Shown piece after piece: positions 1 to 5,044 of a stretch of DNA of 5,044 bases (position 1 is its first letter; each line of letters begins with the position of its first letter). This DNA is from Fidelibacterota bacterium. Lineage in GTDB: Bacteria; Fidelibacterota; Marinisomatia; SCGC-AAA003-L08; TS1B11. The notes under the pieces were generated by a model. The model saw nothing but the letters and a program-made list of their open reading frames with translations. It was not told where the DNA came from and did not search any database. The position numbers and the translations under genes were made by a program. The DNA lies in assembly GCA_022564085.1 (NCBI GenBank), contig JADFMC010000167.1, positions 1-5,044 of the forward strand. The letters run 5' to 3'.

Positions 1-201
1 CTGTTTCTCGACATGGGGGCTTTAAAGGCCTTCGAAACATCCTCTACCGACGCCCTGGACTGGAAATTGGGCTGGGATCCCGGCATGGGAATTCTGATCA
101 CCACCCCCTTGGGTCCCATCCGGCTGGATGCCGCTTGGCCGCAAGGCCAGCAGAAGGGCAGCTCACCCACATACCAGATGGCCTTCCTGCATACTTTTTA
201 G
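1..201 (+). CDS. Omp85-family outer-membrane beta-barrel protein (BamA/TamA-like), C-terminal fragment
   Basis: This is the 3' end of a gene that begins upstream of the window; 66 codons are visible before the TAG stop at 199-201. The fragment contains the motif TPLGPIRLDAA (codons 35-45), which matches the conserved stretch near the end of the Omp85 barrel (usually TPxGPIRLD). It ends in AFLHTF, with a terminal phenylalanine as in the C-terminal signature recognised by the barrel-assembly machinery. Omp85 proteins insert or translocate other proteins at the outer membrane. The POTRA domains that would separate BamA from TamA or other members lie outside the window, so no symbol is given. A BamA gene is often followed by an OmpH/Skp gene, and none is seen here. 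The family call is fairly sure; the subfamily is not resolved. Confidence 0.8.
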   Translation: MFLDMGALKAFETSSTDALDWKLGWDPGMGILITTPLGPIRLDAAWPQGQQKGSSPTYQMAFLHTF

Positions 202-233
202 CCCGACCAGCAGCCGGGGGTGCTAAAATCGGG
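202..233 (+). terminator. Weak hairpin just after the barrel gene, possible terminator
   Basis: Directly after the stop codon, CCCGA (202-206) pairs with TCGGG (229-233) and AGCA (209-212) pairs with TGCT (221-224). They are separated by a small internal loop, and the apical loop is G-rich. No T-tract follows, so this is not a convincing intrinsic terminator. It may be a transcript-end structure or chance. Confidence 0.2.
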
Positions 234-270
234 GAACTCGGATCAGGGAGCCGGAGTACAATTTGAAAAT

Positions 271-294
271 GTGACTTGAACGACGGTCGGTCAC
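271..294. repeat. Inverted repeat overlapping the candidate promoter
   Basis: GTGAC (271-275) is the exact reverse complement of GTCAC (290-294). Between them lies a second small palindrome, CGAC-G-GTCG (281-289), which is not concentric with the outer pair. The element sits between and around the proposed -35 and -10 boxes, where a repressor operator could lie. The arms are short, so chance is possible. Confidence 0.25.
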
Positions 295-306
295 AATATA
301 AATTTA
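276..306 (+). promoter_or_regulatory. Candidate promoter of the TPR lipoprotein-MoxR-DUF58-BatD-like cluster
   Basis: In the 149-bp gap before the lipoprotein gene, TTGAAC (276-281) is followed after 15 bp by TATAAA (297-302). Read as sigma-70 boxes, the sequences are good but the spacer is short. Read in the Bacteroidota style, TTG (276-278) is followed after 20 bp by TAAATTTA (299-306), a near match to TAnnTTTG at a suitable distance. Either reading puts the transcription start a few bases further on and leaves a leader of about 35-45 nt. The local sequence is clearly A+T richer than the flanking genes. Confidence 0.35.
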
Positions 307-336
307 CCTTCCCTTTTCCTTTAATCTGTTGATAAC

Positions 337-341
337 GAGGG
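337..341 (+). promoter_or_regulatory. Ribosome binding site of the TPR lipoprotein gene
   Basis: GAGGG lies 9 nt before the ATG at 351. It supports that ATG as the start, which also gives an immediate lipoprotein signal peptide. Confidence 0.55.
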
Positions 342-350
342 TCTATAGTT

Positions 351-845
351 ATGCGAACAAGTGCACGTGCAGGGTATTTATTGCTGGCAGCTCTCATCCT
401 GGGCTGCGGCGCCCCCAAGACAGCTGAGGAAATTTGGAACGCCGCCACCAACGATATAAATAAGCGAGATTATCCGGGGGCGATAAAATTGTTGGGAAAG
501 TTGGCAACCAAGTTTCCGGACAGCCCGCTGGCCTCCCAGGCCCTGTTCCGGCTAGGCGACGTCTACATGAACAGGACCAATCAGGTGGAGCTGGCCATTG
601 AGACATTTCAGGATACTTTCGACCGCTATCCGGATAGTGATGAGGGTGTCAAATCGTTGTTCATGATCGGGTTTGTGAATGCCAACTATCTGGATGACCT
701 GGGGGCGGCCGAACAGGCCTATAACCGGTTCCTGGAAAAGTATCCCAATCATGAGCTGGGCGAATCGGTACGGTTCGAATTGAAAAACCTGGGCCGGCCG
801 GTGGAAGAGATCGAAGAGCTAAAAGACGTGGTGAATGTCGACTAG
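351..845 (+). CDS. TPR-repeat lipoprotein (BamD/YbgF-like fold)
   Basis: A 164-residue protein. The N-terminus has two arginines (R2, R6), a hydrophobic stretch (about residues 9-17) and a lipobox ILGC, with Cys19 as the likely lipidated residue. Residue +2 is Gly rather than Asp, which under the E. coli sorting rule points to the outer membrane. The mature part holds about three tetratricopeptide-type helical hairpins (roughly 25-58, 62-95, 99-133), each with the pattern A-x-x-x-F/L...YP/FP-x-S/H seen in BamD, YbgF and related proteins (FPDSP, YPDSD, YPNHE). Such repeats act as protein-interaction scaffolds in the periplasm. It is shorter than BamD (about 240 residues) and is not called as BamD. 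The moxR-type gene starts inside its last codons, so the two are probably co-translated and functionally linked. The start is supported by GAGGG at 337-341. The exact partner is unknown. Confidence 0.85.
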   Translation: MRTSARAGYLLLAALILGCGAPKTAEEIWNAATNDINKRDYPGAIKLLGKLATKFPDSPLASQALFRLGDVYMNRTNQVELAIETFQDTFDRYPDSDEGVKSLFMIGFVNANYLDDLGAAEQAYNRFLEKYPNHELGESVRFELKNLGRPVEEIEELKDVVNVD

Positions 846-1860
846 CAGCGCGGTGGCAATCACCACCGAGGCCCCCGACTTGGCCGCTCTTACCGAAGCG
901 ATCGCCGAGGATTCCCGCTATATAGACCAGTTGCGCCAGGCCACCGGCCAGGTGATTGTGGGGCAGCACGATCTGATCCAAAAGCTGTTGATCGCCATGC
1001 TCTCCAACGGCCACGTGCTGCTGGAGGGTGTACCCGGACTGGCCAAAACAATGACGGTCGACACGTTGGCCCACCTGATCGGCACCCGCTTTCAGCGCAT
1101 CCAATTCACCCCCGACCTTCTGCCCGCGGACCTGATCGGCACACTGATCTACAATCCCAAGGAAGGGACCTTTGAAGTCAAGCGGGGACCGATCTTCACT
1201 AATATTGTCCTGGCGGACGAGATCAACCGCTCGCCGGCCAAGGTCCAGAGCGCCCTATTGGAGGCCATGCAGGAGCGGCAGGTTACCATAGGGACCGATA
1301 CCTTCCCCCTGCCCAAGCCGTTCATGGTCATGGCCACCCAAAACCCCATCGAGCAGGAAGGCACATACCCGTTGCCCGAGGCCCAGGTAGACCGCTTCAT
1401 GTTCAAGGTGCTGGTGGATTATCCTTCCCGGGAGGAGGAGTTGCTGATCCTGCAGCGGATGGCGCTGACTACAGAATTGCCCAAGGTGAAGCCGGTGGTC
1501 AAAGCCCGGCAGGTGCTCAAGAGCAGGAAGCTGGTCGACGCCATCTACCTGGCGGAAAATATTCAGCAGTACATCGTGGACCTGGTGACCGCCACCCGCA
1601 ATCCCGCCCAGGCCGGCCTGAGCGATCTCAAGGACCTGATAGCTTTCGGGGCTTCGCCGCGGGCCACCATCTATACCGCCATAGCTGCCCGGGCCAGGGC
1701 TTTCCTGCACCACCGGGGGTACGTGATCCTGGATGACATCCGGGATGTTGCCCGGCCGGTATTGAGGCACCGAATTTTGCTCACATACGAGGCGGAAGCC
1801 GAAAATGTTACCACGGAAGACATTATTGACCGGCTCTTCGAAACTATTCCGACCCCCTGA
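835..1860 (+). CDS. MoxR-family AAA+ ATPase
   Basis: A 341-residue cytoplasmic AAA+ ATPase of the MoxR/RavA clade, with a normal length for the family. Visible motifs are Walker A GVPGLAKT (65-72, Lys71/Thr72), Walker B VLADE (125-129, Asp128/Glu129) followed by INRSP, sensor 1 ATQNP (167-171, Asn170), an arginine-finger region QVDRFMF (184-190, Arg187), and sensor 2 GASPRA (272-277, Arg276). The C-terminal part is the helical lid domain. MoxR ATPases are thought to work as chaperones that remodel or load cofactors onto vWA-domain proteins encoded beside them; the DUF58 protein just downstream is the obvious partner. The ATG at 835 lies inside the lipoprotein gene (11-bp overlap) with no strong Shine-Dalgarno sequence, which suggests translational coupling. 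All catalytic residues are present, so the enzyme should be active. The family is certain; the substrate is inferred. Confidence 0.96.
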   Translation: MSTSSAVAITTEAPDLAALTEAIAEDSRYIDQLRQATGQVIVGQHDLIQKLLIAMLSNGHVLLEGVPGLAKTMTVDTLAHLIGTRFQRIQFTPDLLPADLIGTLIYNPKEGTFEVKRGPIFTNIVLADEINRSPAKVQSALLEAMQERQVTIGTDTFPLPKPFMVMATQNPIEQEGTYPLPEAQVDRFMFKVLVDYPSREEELLILQRMALTTELPKVKPVVKARQVLKSRKLVDAIYLAENIQQYIVDLVTATRNPAQAGLSDLKDLIAFGASPRATIYTAIAARARAFLHHRGYVILDDIRDVARPVLRHRILLTYEAEAENVTTEDIIDRLFETIPTP

Positions 1861-1875
1861 CAATCGCGGGAGCGC

Positions 1876-1923
1876 ATGATGGCCTCCCGGTGCTTGTACG
1901 CCACCCGGTCGAGGCGACCATGA
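1876..1923 (+). other. Tiny ORF in the moxR-DUF58 gap, possible coupling leader
   Basis: GCGGGAG (1866-1872) precedes two tandem ATGs (1876 and 1879). From 1876 the frame encodes 15 residues, MMASRCLYATRSRRP, and stops at TGA 1921-1923, overlapping the DUF58 ATG (1920-1922) as ATGA. The Shine-Dalgarno-like sequence lies 6 nt before the second ATG, and the arrangement would allow stop-start coupling. The peptide is basic and resembles nothing I recognise. A frame this short easily arises by chance in G+C-rich DNA, so this is recorded as a possibility only. Confidence 0.15.
1911..1914 (+). promoter_or_regulatory. Ribosome binding site selecting the ATG start of the DUF58 gene
   Basis: GAGG lies 5 nt before the ATG at 1920. 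It favours this start over an in-frame GTG at 1890, which would add ten residues (MLVRHPVEAT) not typical of the family. Confidence 0.5.
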
Positions 1924-2795
1924 TTCCCGCCCAGATACTGGAGAAAGTCCGGTATATCGAAATCCACACCCGGCACCTGGTGAACGACATTTTCGGCGGT
2001 GAGTACCACTCGGTATTCAAAGGACAGGGGATGGAGTTCGCCGAAGTGCGCGAATATCTGCCTGGCGATGACATCCGGACCATCGATTGGAATGTCACCG
2101 CCCGATTCGGTAAACCGTTCATCAAGCGCTTCGACGAGGAACGGGAACTCACCGTGGTGCTGGCGGTGGACGGCAGCGGTTCTTCCATGTACGGCACGGG
2201 GGCGGCCTTAAAAAGCGATATTGCCACCGAAATTGCCGCCGTGCTGGCCTTCAGCGCCATCAAGAATAATGACAAGGTAGGGCTGGTTATCTTCAGTAAT
2301 GGCGTGGAGAAGTTCATCCCTCCCAAGAAGGGCCGGGCCCATGTGTTGCGCGTGATCCGTGACCTGGTTTACCATGAACCGACGGGGCACAGCACGCGTA
2401 TCGGCCTGGCGCTGGAATACTTGCTGCGGGTATTGAAGCGGCGGGCCGTTATCTTTTTGTTATCCGATTTCCTGGACGAAGGATTTGATATTCCCCTGAA
2501 ACTGATGGGCCGTAAGCATGATCTGATCCTGCTGCGCCTGGAAGACCCCAGCGAACAAAACCTACCTAATCTGGGTTTGGTGAAATGGTACGATCCGGAA
2601 ACCGGCGCCTCAGCCTGGCTGGACACCTCCTCCCGGGCCGTCAGAGAACAGTTCAGCCGGCAGGTGGAACAACGCCGCACCGTTTTCGAGCAATTCTGCC
2701 GGCGGCACTCCATCGATCTGATCTCCATCAATACCCACGAGAGTTACGTGCAACCACTGATGAACTACTTTACCACCCGCTCCAGTCGCCATTGA
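1920..2795 (+). CDS. DUF58 family protein with vWA-like domain
   Basis: A 291-residue soluble protein with no signal peptide or membrane segment, so probably cytoplasmic. The N-terminal part carries the hallmark DUF58 region (about 26-62): GEYHSVFKGQGMEF, then VREYLPGDDIRTIDWN. After it comes a vWA-like domain with a complete MIDAS motif D-x-S-x-S (Asp84, Ser86, Ser88), a later Thr (Thr159, in GHSTRIGLAL) and Asp183 in LLSDFLDE. It should therefore be able to bind a divalent metal ion. DUF58 proteins are regularly encoded directly after MoxR ATPases and are regarded as their partners or substrates. I chose ATG 1920 because family members commonly begin MIPxxIxxKVRxIEI and because GAGG precedes it; an extended GTG start at 1890 is possible. 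The gene lies 59 bp after the ATPase gene and its stop overlaps the next start. The family is secure; the biochemical role is not known. Confidence 0.93.
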   Translation: MIPAQILEKVRYIEIHTRHLVNDIFGGEYHSVFKGQGMEFAEVREYLPGDDIRTIDWNVTARFGKPFIKRFDEERELTVVLAVDGSGSSMYGTGAALKSDIATEIAAVLAFSAIKNNDKVGLVIFSNGVEKFIPPKKGRAHVLRVIRDLVYHEPTGHSTRIGLALEYLLRVLKRRAVIFLLSDFLDEGFDIPLKLMGRKHDLILLRLEDPSEQNLPNLGLVKWYDPETGASAWLDTSSRAVREQFSRQVEQRRTVFEQFCRRHSIDLISINTHESYVQPLMNYFTTRSSRH

Positions 2796-3700
2796 GAGTA
2801 ATTGCCAGCGCCATTTTTTTCCTGATGTCTGTCCTTCAGGCCCAGGGTACTGCTATTACGGCTCACTGGAGCGCCGATACGGTCCTGGTTGGGCAGCCGG
2901 TGCGACTGCGGCTGGTGGTGGACCTGGCGCCGGGTGCGGTACCGCATTTTCCGCAATTGGAGATTGCTGACCCGGTCGTCAGCCTCCTGGAGACCAAACT
3001 AGGGCCGCGGTCCGCCGAATATCTGTTCAGTTTCTGGGAGCTGGGCCGGATCGTGCTGCCTGGTATCCCGGTCAAGTACGTCCTCCCCGATGGCTCCGAA
3101 CATCTGCTGGAAACCGACTCGCTGGCGGTGTACGTGGTGACCAGTCTCACCGGTGAGGAGCAGGATATCCGCAATATCAAAAGTATGTTGCCGGTGATCC
3201 TCACTGATCCCCGTACCCAACTGCTGCAGGCGCTGTTACTGATCCTAGTGCTGGGCGTCATGGTGCTGATCTGGCGGCGGCGGACCACACCCATTGCGGC
3301 CGGCAATAAGGGCAGTCGGCTATATCCGGACCGGGCGGCGTTGGACGACCTGGCGGGGCTACGGGAACAGGGTTATGATCAAGCCCGGGCGGATGAGCAC
3401 TACCTGGAACTCTCACGCATCCTGCGGTGCTACCTGGAGCGGCGTTACCTGTTTCGGGCGTTGGAGATGACCACTTCGGAGATTCAGCGGGTGTTGCCGC
3501 GCAAGACCGATGACCTGGAAATTGCCAACCTGGTAGGCCAGCTGCTGGAGCTGGCGGACCTGGTGAAATTCGCCGGCCGCAGCCAGGACCGGCGCCAGTG
3601 GAACTACGATCTGGAGCTGGTGGCCTCCATCATCAGGCGCACGAGGCCGGCTTTCCAGGTAGAGGGCCGTCCCGGTTTGAACCCCGGGGCACTTAATTAA
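2792..3700 (+). CDS. Short BatD-like membrane protein with periplasmic Ig-like domain
   Basis: A 302-residue protein if read from TTG 2792, which overlaps the DUF58 stop (TTGA). This start gives a clean Sec signal peptide, MRVIASAIFFLMSVLQAQG (residues 1-19), with cleavage probably near AQG. Starting at ATG 2825 would lose it, and the upstream extension of the frame runs out of phase through the DUF58 gene with no family-like sequence. Residues 20-115 look like a beta-rich, Ig/BatD-type domain (VLVGQPVRLRLVVDL, then FWELGRIVLPGIPV). One transmembrane helix follows (about 142-161), ending in WRRR, which places the rest in the cytoplasm. The C-terminal region (about 184-285) is helical and contains YLELSRILRCYLERRY and EMTTSEIQRVLP, the pattern seen at the cytoplasmic ends of BatD and DUF4381-type proteins. 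Classical BatD is about twice as long. It is probably the membrane anchor or signal-relay partner of the MoxR-DUF58 pair. The start codon is the main uncertainty. Confidence 0.82.
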   Translation: MRVIASAIFFLMSVLQAQGTAITAHWSADTVLVGQPVRLRLVVDLAPGAVPHFPQLEIADPVVSLLETKLGPRSAEYLFSFWELGRIVLPGIPVKYVLPDGSEHLLETDSLAVYVVTSLTGEEQDIRNIKSMLPVILTDPRTQLLQALLLILVLGVMVLIWRRRTTPIAAGNKGSRLYPDRAALDDLAGLREQGYDQARADEHYLELSRILRCYLERRYLFRALEMTTSEIQRVLPRKTDDLEIANLVGQLLELADLVKFAGRSQDRRQWNYDLELVASIIRRTRPAFQVEGRPGLNPGALN

Positions 3701-3730
3701 CCTGTAAATTACCTGACAACTCTACTCACC

Positions 3731-3763
3731 GGCGCGTCCCGGCCCAACTGACGGGACGACGCC
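3731..3763 (+). terminator. Strong hairpin between the BatD-like gene and rmuC, possible terminator
   Basis: GGCGCGTCCCG (3731-3741) pairs with CGGGACGACGCC (3752-3763): 11 base pairs with one bulged base around a 10-nt loop. It is the strongest structure in the window. The following bases are TAATTCC rather than a T-tract, so a simple intrinsic terminator is doubtful. It may be a 3'-end stabiliser, a Rho-assisted end, or a divider reducing read-through into rmuC. Confidence 0.4.
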
Positions 3764-3770
3764 TAATTCC

Positions 3771-3774
3771 GGAG
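3771..3774 (+). promoter_or_regulatory. Ribosome binding site of rmuC
   Basis: GGAG lies 6 nt before the ATG at 3781, an ideal distance. It fixes that start, which leads straight into the N-terminal membrane helix. Confidence 0.65.
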
Positions 3775-3780
3775 CGAAGG

Positions 3781-4929
3781 ATGGCCACTTGGGGGTGGAT
3801 TCTACTGGTGCTGTTGGCCCTGGGCGCAGGGTCGATTGCGGGGTACTATATAGCTTGGCTAAGGCGTGCCGCTGATCTCCAGGAAGCGCGGCTGCGGCTG
3901 GAAGCAGCCCAGCGTGAACTGGGTGAGCGGGACGATCTCGATAAGCGCTTCAAGGATACATTCGCGGCACTTTCCAGTCAAGCCCTGAAAATCTCAAGTG
4001 ACCAGTTTTTACAGTTAGCTGCAGAAAAATTCAAGGCTCTCAGTAAGGAGAGCGACCAGCACCTGGAATCAAAGAAGAAACTTATCGACGCCAATCTGCA
4101 AGAGATAGGCACAGCGCTGAAGGATTTGGTGGATAAGTCAACCAAGTTGGAAGAGGGGTTAGCCTCCAGTAAAGAACAGACCGCGCAACTGCGCTCTACT
4201 ACCGATGGACTGCGGAAAGTCCTGTCTTCCTCCCAAGCCCGGGGCAAATGGGGGGAGAGAATGGTTGAGGATATCCTGCAGCTCCTGGGGCTGGAGGAAG
4301 GCCTCAACTATCAAACCCAAGTAACCCTGAAATCCGGTTCCAGGCCCGACTTTACCTTCTTGCTGCCCAAGAGCAAGACGATCAATCTGGATGTCAAGTT
4401 TCCCATCGATCAGTATGAATACTACATCGAAGCTGAGTCTGATTCGGATGCCCAGCAGGCTAAGCGCAAATTCCTGGCCGATGTAAAAAACCATATCAAG
4501 GATGTGGCGGGCCGAGGGTATGTCAGCCCAGCGGACGGCACCGTCGATTATGCCATGGTCTTTATCCCCAATGAGGCCATTTACGGGTTCATTCACCAAA
4601 ATGATGCCAGTCTGCTGGACTATGCCCTGGAACAGCGCATAATTCTCTGCTCGCCAATCACATTGTACGCCGTGCTTTCACTGGTGCGGCAGGCGGTACG
4701 CAATTTCGCCATGGAGGAAAAAGCGGGGGAGATATTCAAACTGCTGGAGAGCTTTCAGAAGCAGTGGACTAAGTATATCGGGCAGATGGATAAGTTGGGA
4801 CGGAGCCTCGATAGTGCCCAGCGGGACTATCAGGAGCTAGTGACCACTCGAACCCGCCAATTGGATAAACCCTTAGACAAGATCCAGGAATTGCAATCGG
4901 GAAGACAGCAAGATCTCCTGACCGGGTAG
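3781..4929 (+). CDS. rmuC: RmuC family DNA recombination protein
   Basis: A 382-residue protein with RmuC architecture. An N-terminal membrane helix (about 4-26) is followed by a long charged coiled coil (about 30-145) and then the conserved RmuC core. The core contains ARGKWGE (153-159), SRPDFTF (187-193), the PD-(D/E)xK-like element LDVKFP (203-208, Asp204/Lys206), YAMVFIPNEAIYGFI (257-271) and SPITLYAVL (291-299). A second helical, coiled-coil-prone tail (about 315-370) ends the protein. RmuC limits DNA rearrangement at inverted repeats in E. coli, and the core is predicted to have a nuclease-like fold; the catalytic activity is not well established. The E. coli protein is about 475 residues, so this is a short but complete version. 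It has its own Shine-Dalgarno sequence and is separated from the upstream cluster by an 80-bp gap with a strong hairpin, so co-transcription is uncertain. It faces a nitroreductase-like gene 20 bp downstream. Confidence 0.95.
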   Translation: MATWGWILLVLLALGAGSIAGYYIAWLRRAADLQEARLRLEAAQRELGERDDLDKRFKDTFAALSSQALKISSDQFLQLAAEKFKALSKESDQHLESKKKLIDANLQEIGTALKDLVDKSTKLEEGLASSKEQTAQLRSTTDGLRKVLSSSQARGKWGERMVEDILQLLGLEEGLNYQTQVTLKSGSRPDFTFLLPKSKTINLDVKFPIDQYEYYIEAESDSDAQQAKRKFLADVKNHIKDVAGRGYVSPADGTVDYAMVFIPNEAIYGFIHQNDASLLDYALEQRIILCSPITLYAVLSLVRQAVRNFAMEEKAGEIFKLLESFQKQWTKYIGQMDKLGRSLDSAQRDYQELVTTRTRQLDKPLDKIQELQSGRQQDLLTG

Positions 4930-4949
4930 AACTCGCCGTTCTCTAAGGG

Positions 4950-5044
4950 CTAACCCTCCTCGAATACCGCCACCTCTGCCAGCGACTTGCGCCTCAGGTC
5001 CGGCACCGTGCAATCCTCCGCCGGGTAGCCCACCGGCAAAAGCG
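4950..5044 (-). CDS. Nitroreductase-family protein, C-terminal fragment
   Basis: On the minus strand an open frame enters from the right edge and stops at TAG (complement of 4950-4952). Its last 30 residues begin LLPVGYPAEDCTVPDLRRK and continue SLAEVAVFEEG. The PVGYPAED segment followed by P-D-x-x-R-K-x-L-x-E-V is the usual C-terminal end of FMN-dependent nitroreductase-fold oxidoreductases. The rest of the gene, including the flavin-binding residues, lies outside the window, so substrate and subfamily cannot be told. It converges on rmuC with only 20 bp between the stop codons and no obvious terminator. Confidence 0.75.
   Translation of the reverse strand, partial: LLPVGYPAEDCTVPDLRRKSLAEVAVFEEG

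Noticed and set aside
1255..1863. 202-codon open frame on the minus strand opposite the MoxR ATPase gene
   Set aside because: It is antisense to a gene with every AAA+ motif intact. Its translation is low-complexity and resembles no known family; it is a shadow of biased codon use in G+C-rich DNA.
1890..1919. GTG at 1890 as the start of the DUF58 gene
   Set aside because: The ten extra residues do not look like the family N-terminus, whereas ATG 1920 has GAGG at 5 nt and gives the usual MIPxxI beginning.
1844..2326. 160-codon Ser/Thr-rich minus-strand frame across the ATPase-DUF58 junction
   Set aside because: Its composition is that of the antisense of a coding region, and it has no plausible gene features of its own.
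2814..2820. Run of seven T within the signal-peptide codons of the BatD-like gene, considered as a phase-variable tract or frameshift site
   Set aside because: The run is short, encodes the expected Ile-Phe-Phe of the hydrophobic core, and the frame is intact on both sides. There is no sign of an alternative product.
4159..4599. 146-codon minus-strand frame inside rmuC
   Set aside because: It lies wholly opposite the conserved RmuC core and has no recognisable domain or ribosome binding site; treated as a shadow frame.
4946..4957. AGGG-CTAA-CCCT mini hairpin between rmuC and the convergent gene, considered as a bidirectional terminator
   Set aside because: The stem is only 4 bp, lies inside the nitroreductase stop region and has no T-tract on either side.
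1..5044. A novel defence or mobile system in the window
   Set aside because: All larger frames belong to known housekeeping or envelope families. No transposase, integrase, attachment repeats, CRISPR repeats or marked composition shifts were seen.

Overview
The window is ordinary, dense bacterial chromosome at fairly high G+C. It comes from a Gram-negative (diderm) organism: an outer-membrane beta-barrel C-terminus, a lipoprotein with a lipobox, and a secreted, membrane-anchored periplasmic protein are all encoded here. The gene set (a MoxR ATPase, a DUF58 protein and a BatD-like protein) and a candidate promoter resembling the Bacteroidota TTG/TAnnTTTG type make a member of the Fibrobacterota-Chlorobiota-Bacteroidota neighbourhood plausible. 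This is inference; no ribosomal or other taxonomic marker is present.

Layout. Positions 1-201 hold the last 66 codons of an Omp85-type (BamA/TamA-like) outer-membrane barrel. Positions 202-350 are a 149-bp intergenic region with a weak hairpin, a promoter candidate overlapping an inverted repeat, and a ribosome binding site. Next is a tight same-strand cluster: a TPR lipoprotein (351-845), a MoxR-family AAA+ ATPase (835-1860, overlapping it by 11 bp), a DUF58/vWA-like protein (1920-2795), and a short BatD-like membrane protein (2792-3700, whose TTG start overlaps the preceding TGA stop). An 80-bp gap containing a strong hairpin (3731-3763) separates this from rmuC (3781-4929), which has its own Shine-Dalgarno sequence. 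The right edge holds the last 30 codons of a nitroreductase-like gene on the minus strand (4950-5044), convergent with rmuC.

How the genes work together. MoxR ATPases coupled to DUF58 and BatD-like proteins form a widespread module. The ATPase is thought to act as a chaperone or remodelling motor on vWA-type partners, and the BatD-like protein places an Ig-like domain in the periplasm with a helical domain in the cytoplasm. Here the module is compact: no BatA/BatB vWA membrane proteins follow, and a TPR lipoprotein is translationally coupled in front. The lipoprotein may take the place of the TPR protein (BatC-type) of classical bat operons. RmuC is a predicted DNA-maintenance factor and probably belongs to a separate transcription unit.

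I found no mobile element, CRISPR array, tRNA, rRNA or clear sign of horizontal transfer. The most interesting points are the reduced architecture of the MoxR/DUF58/BatD module, its two overlapping gene junctions, and a tiny ORF in the moxR-DUF58 gap that would couple to the DUF58 start.
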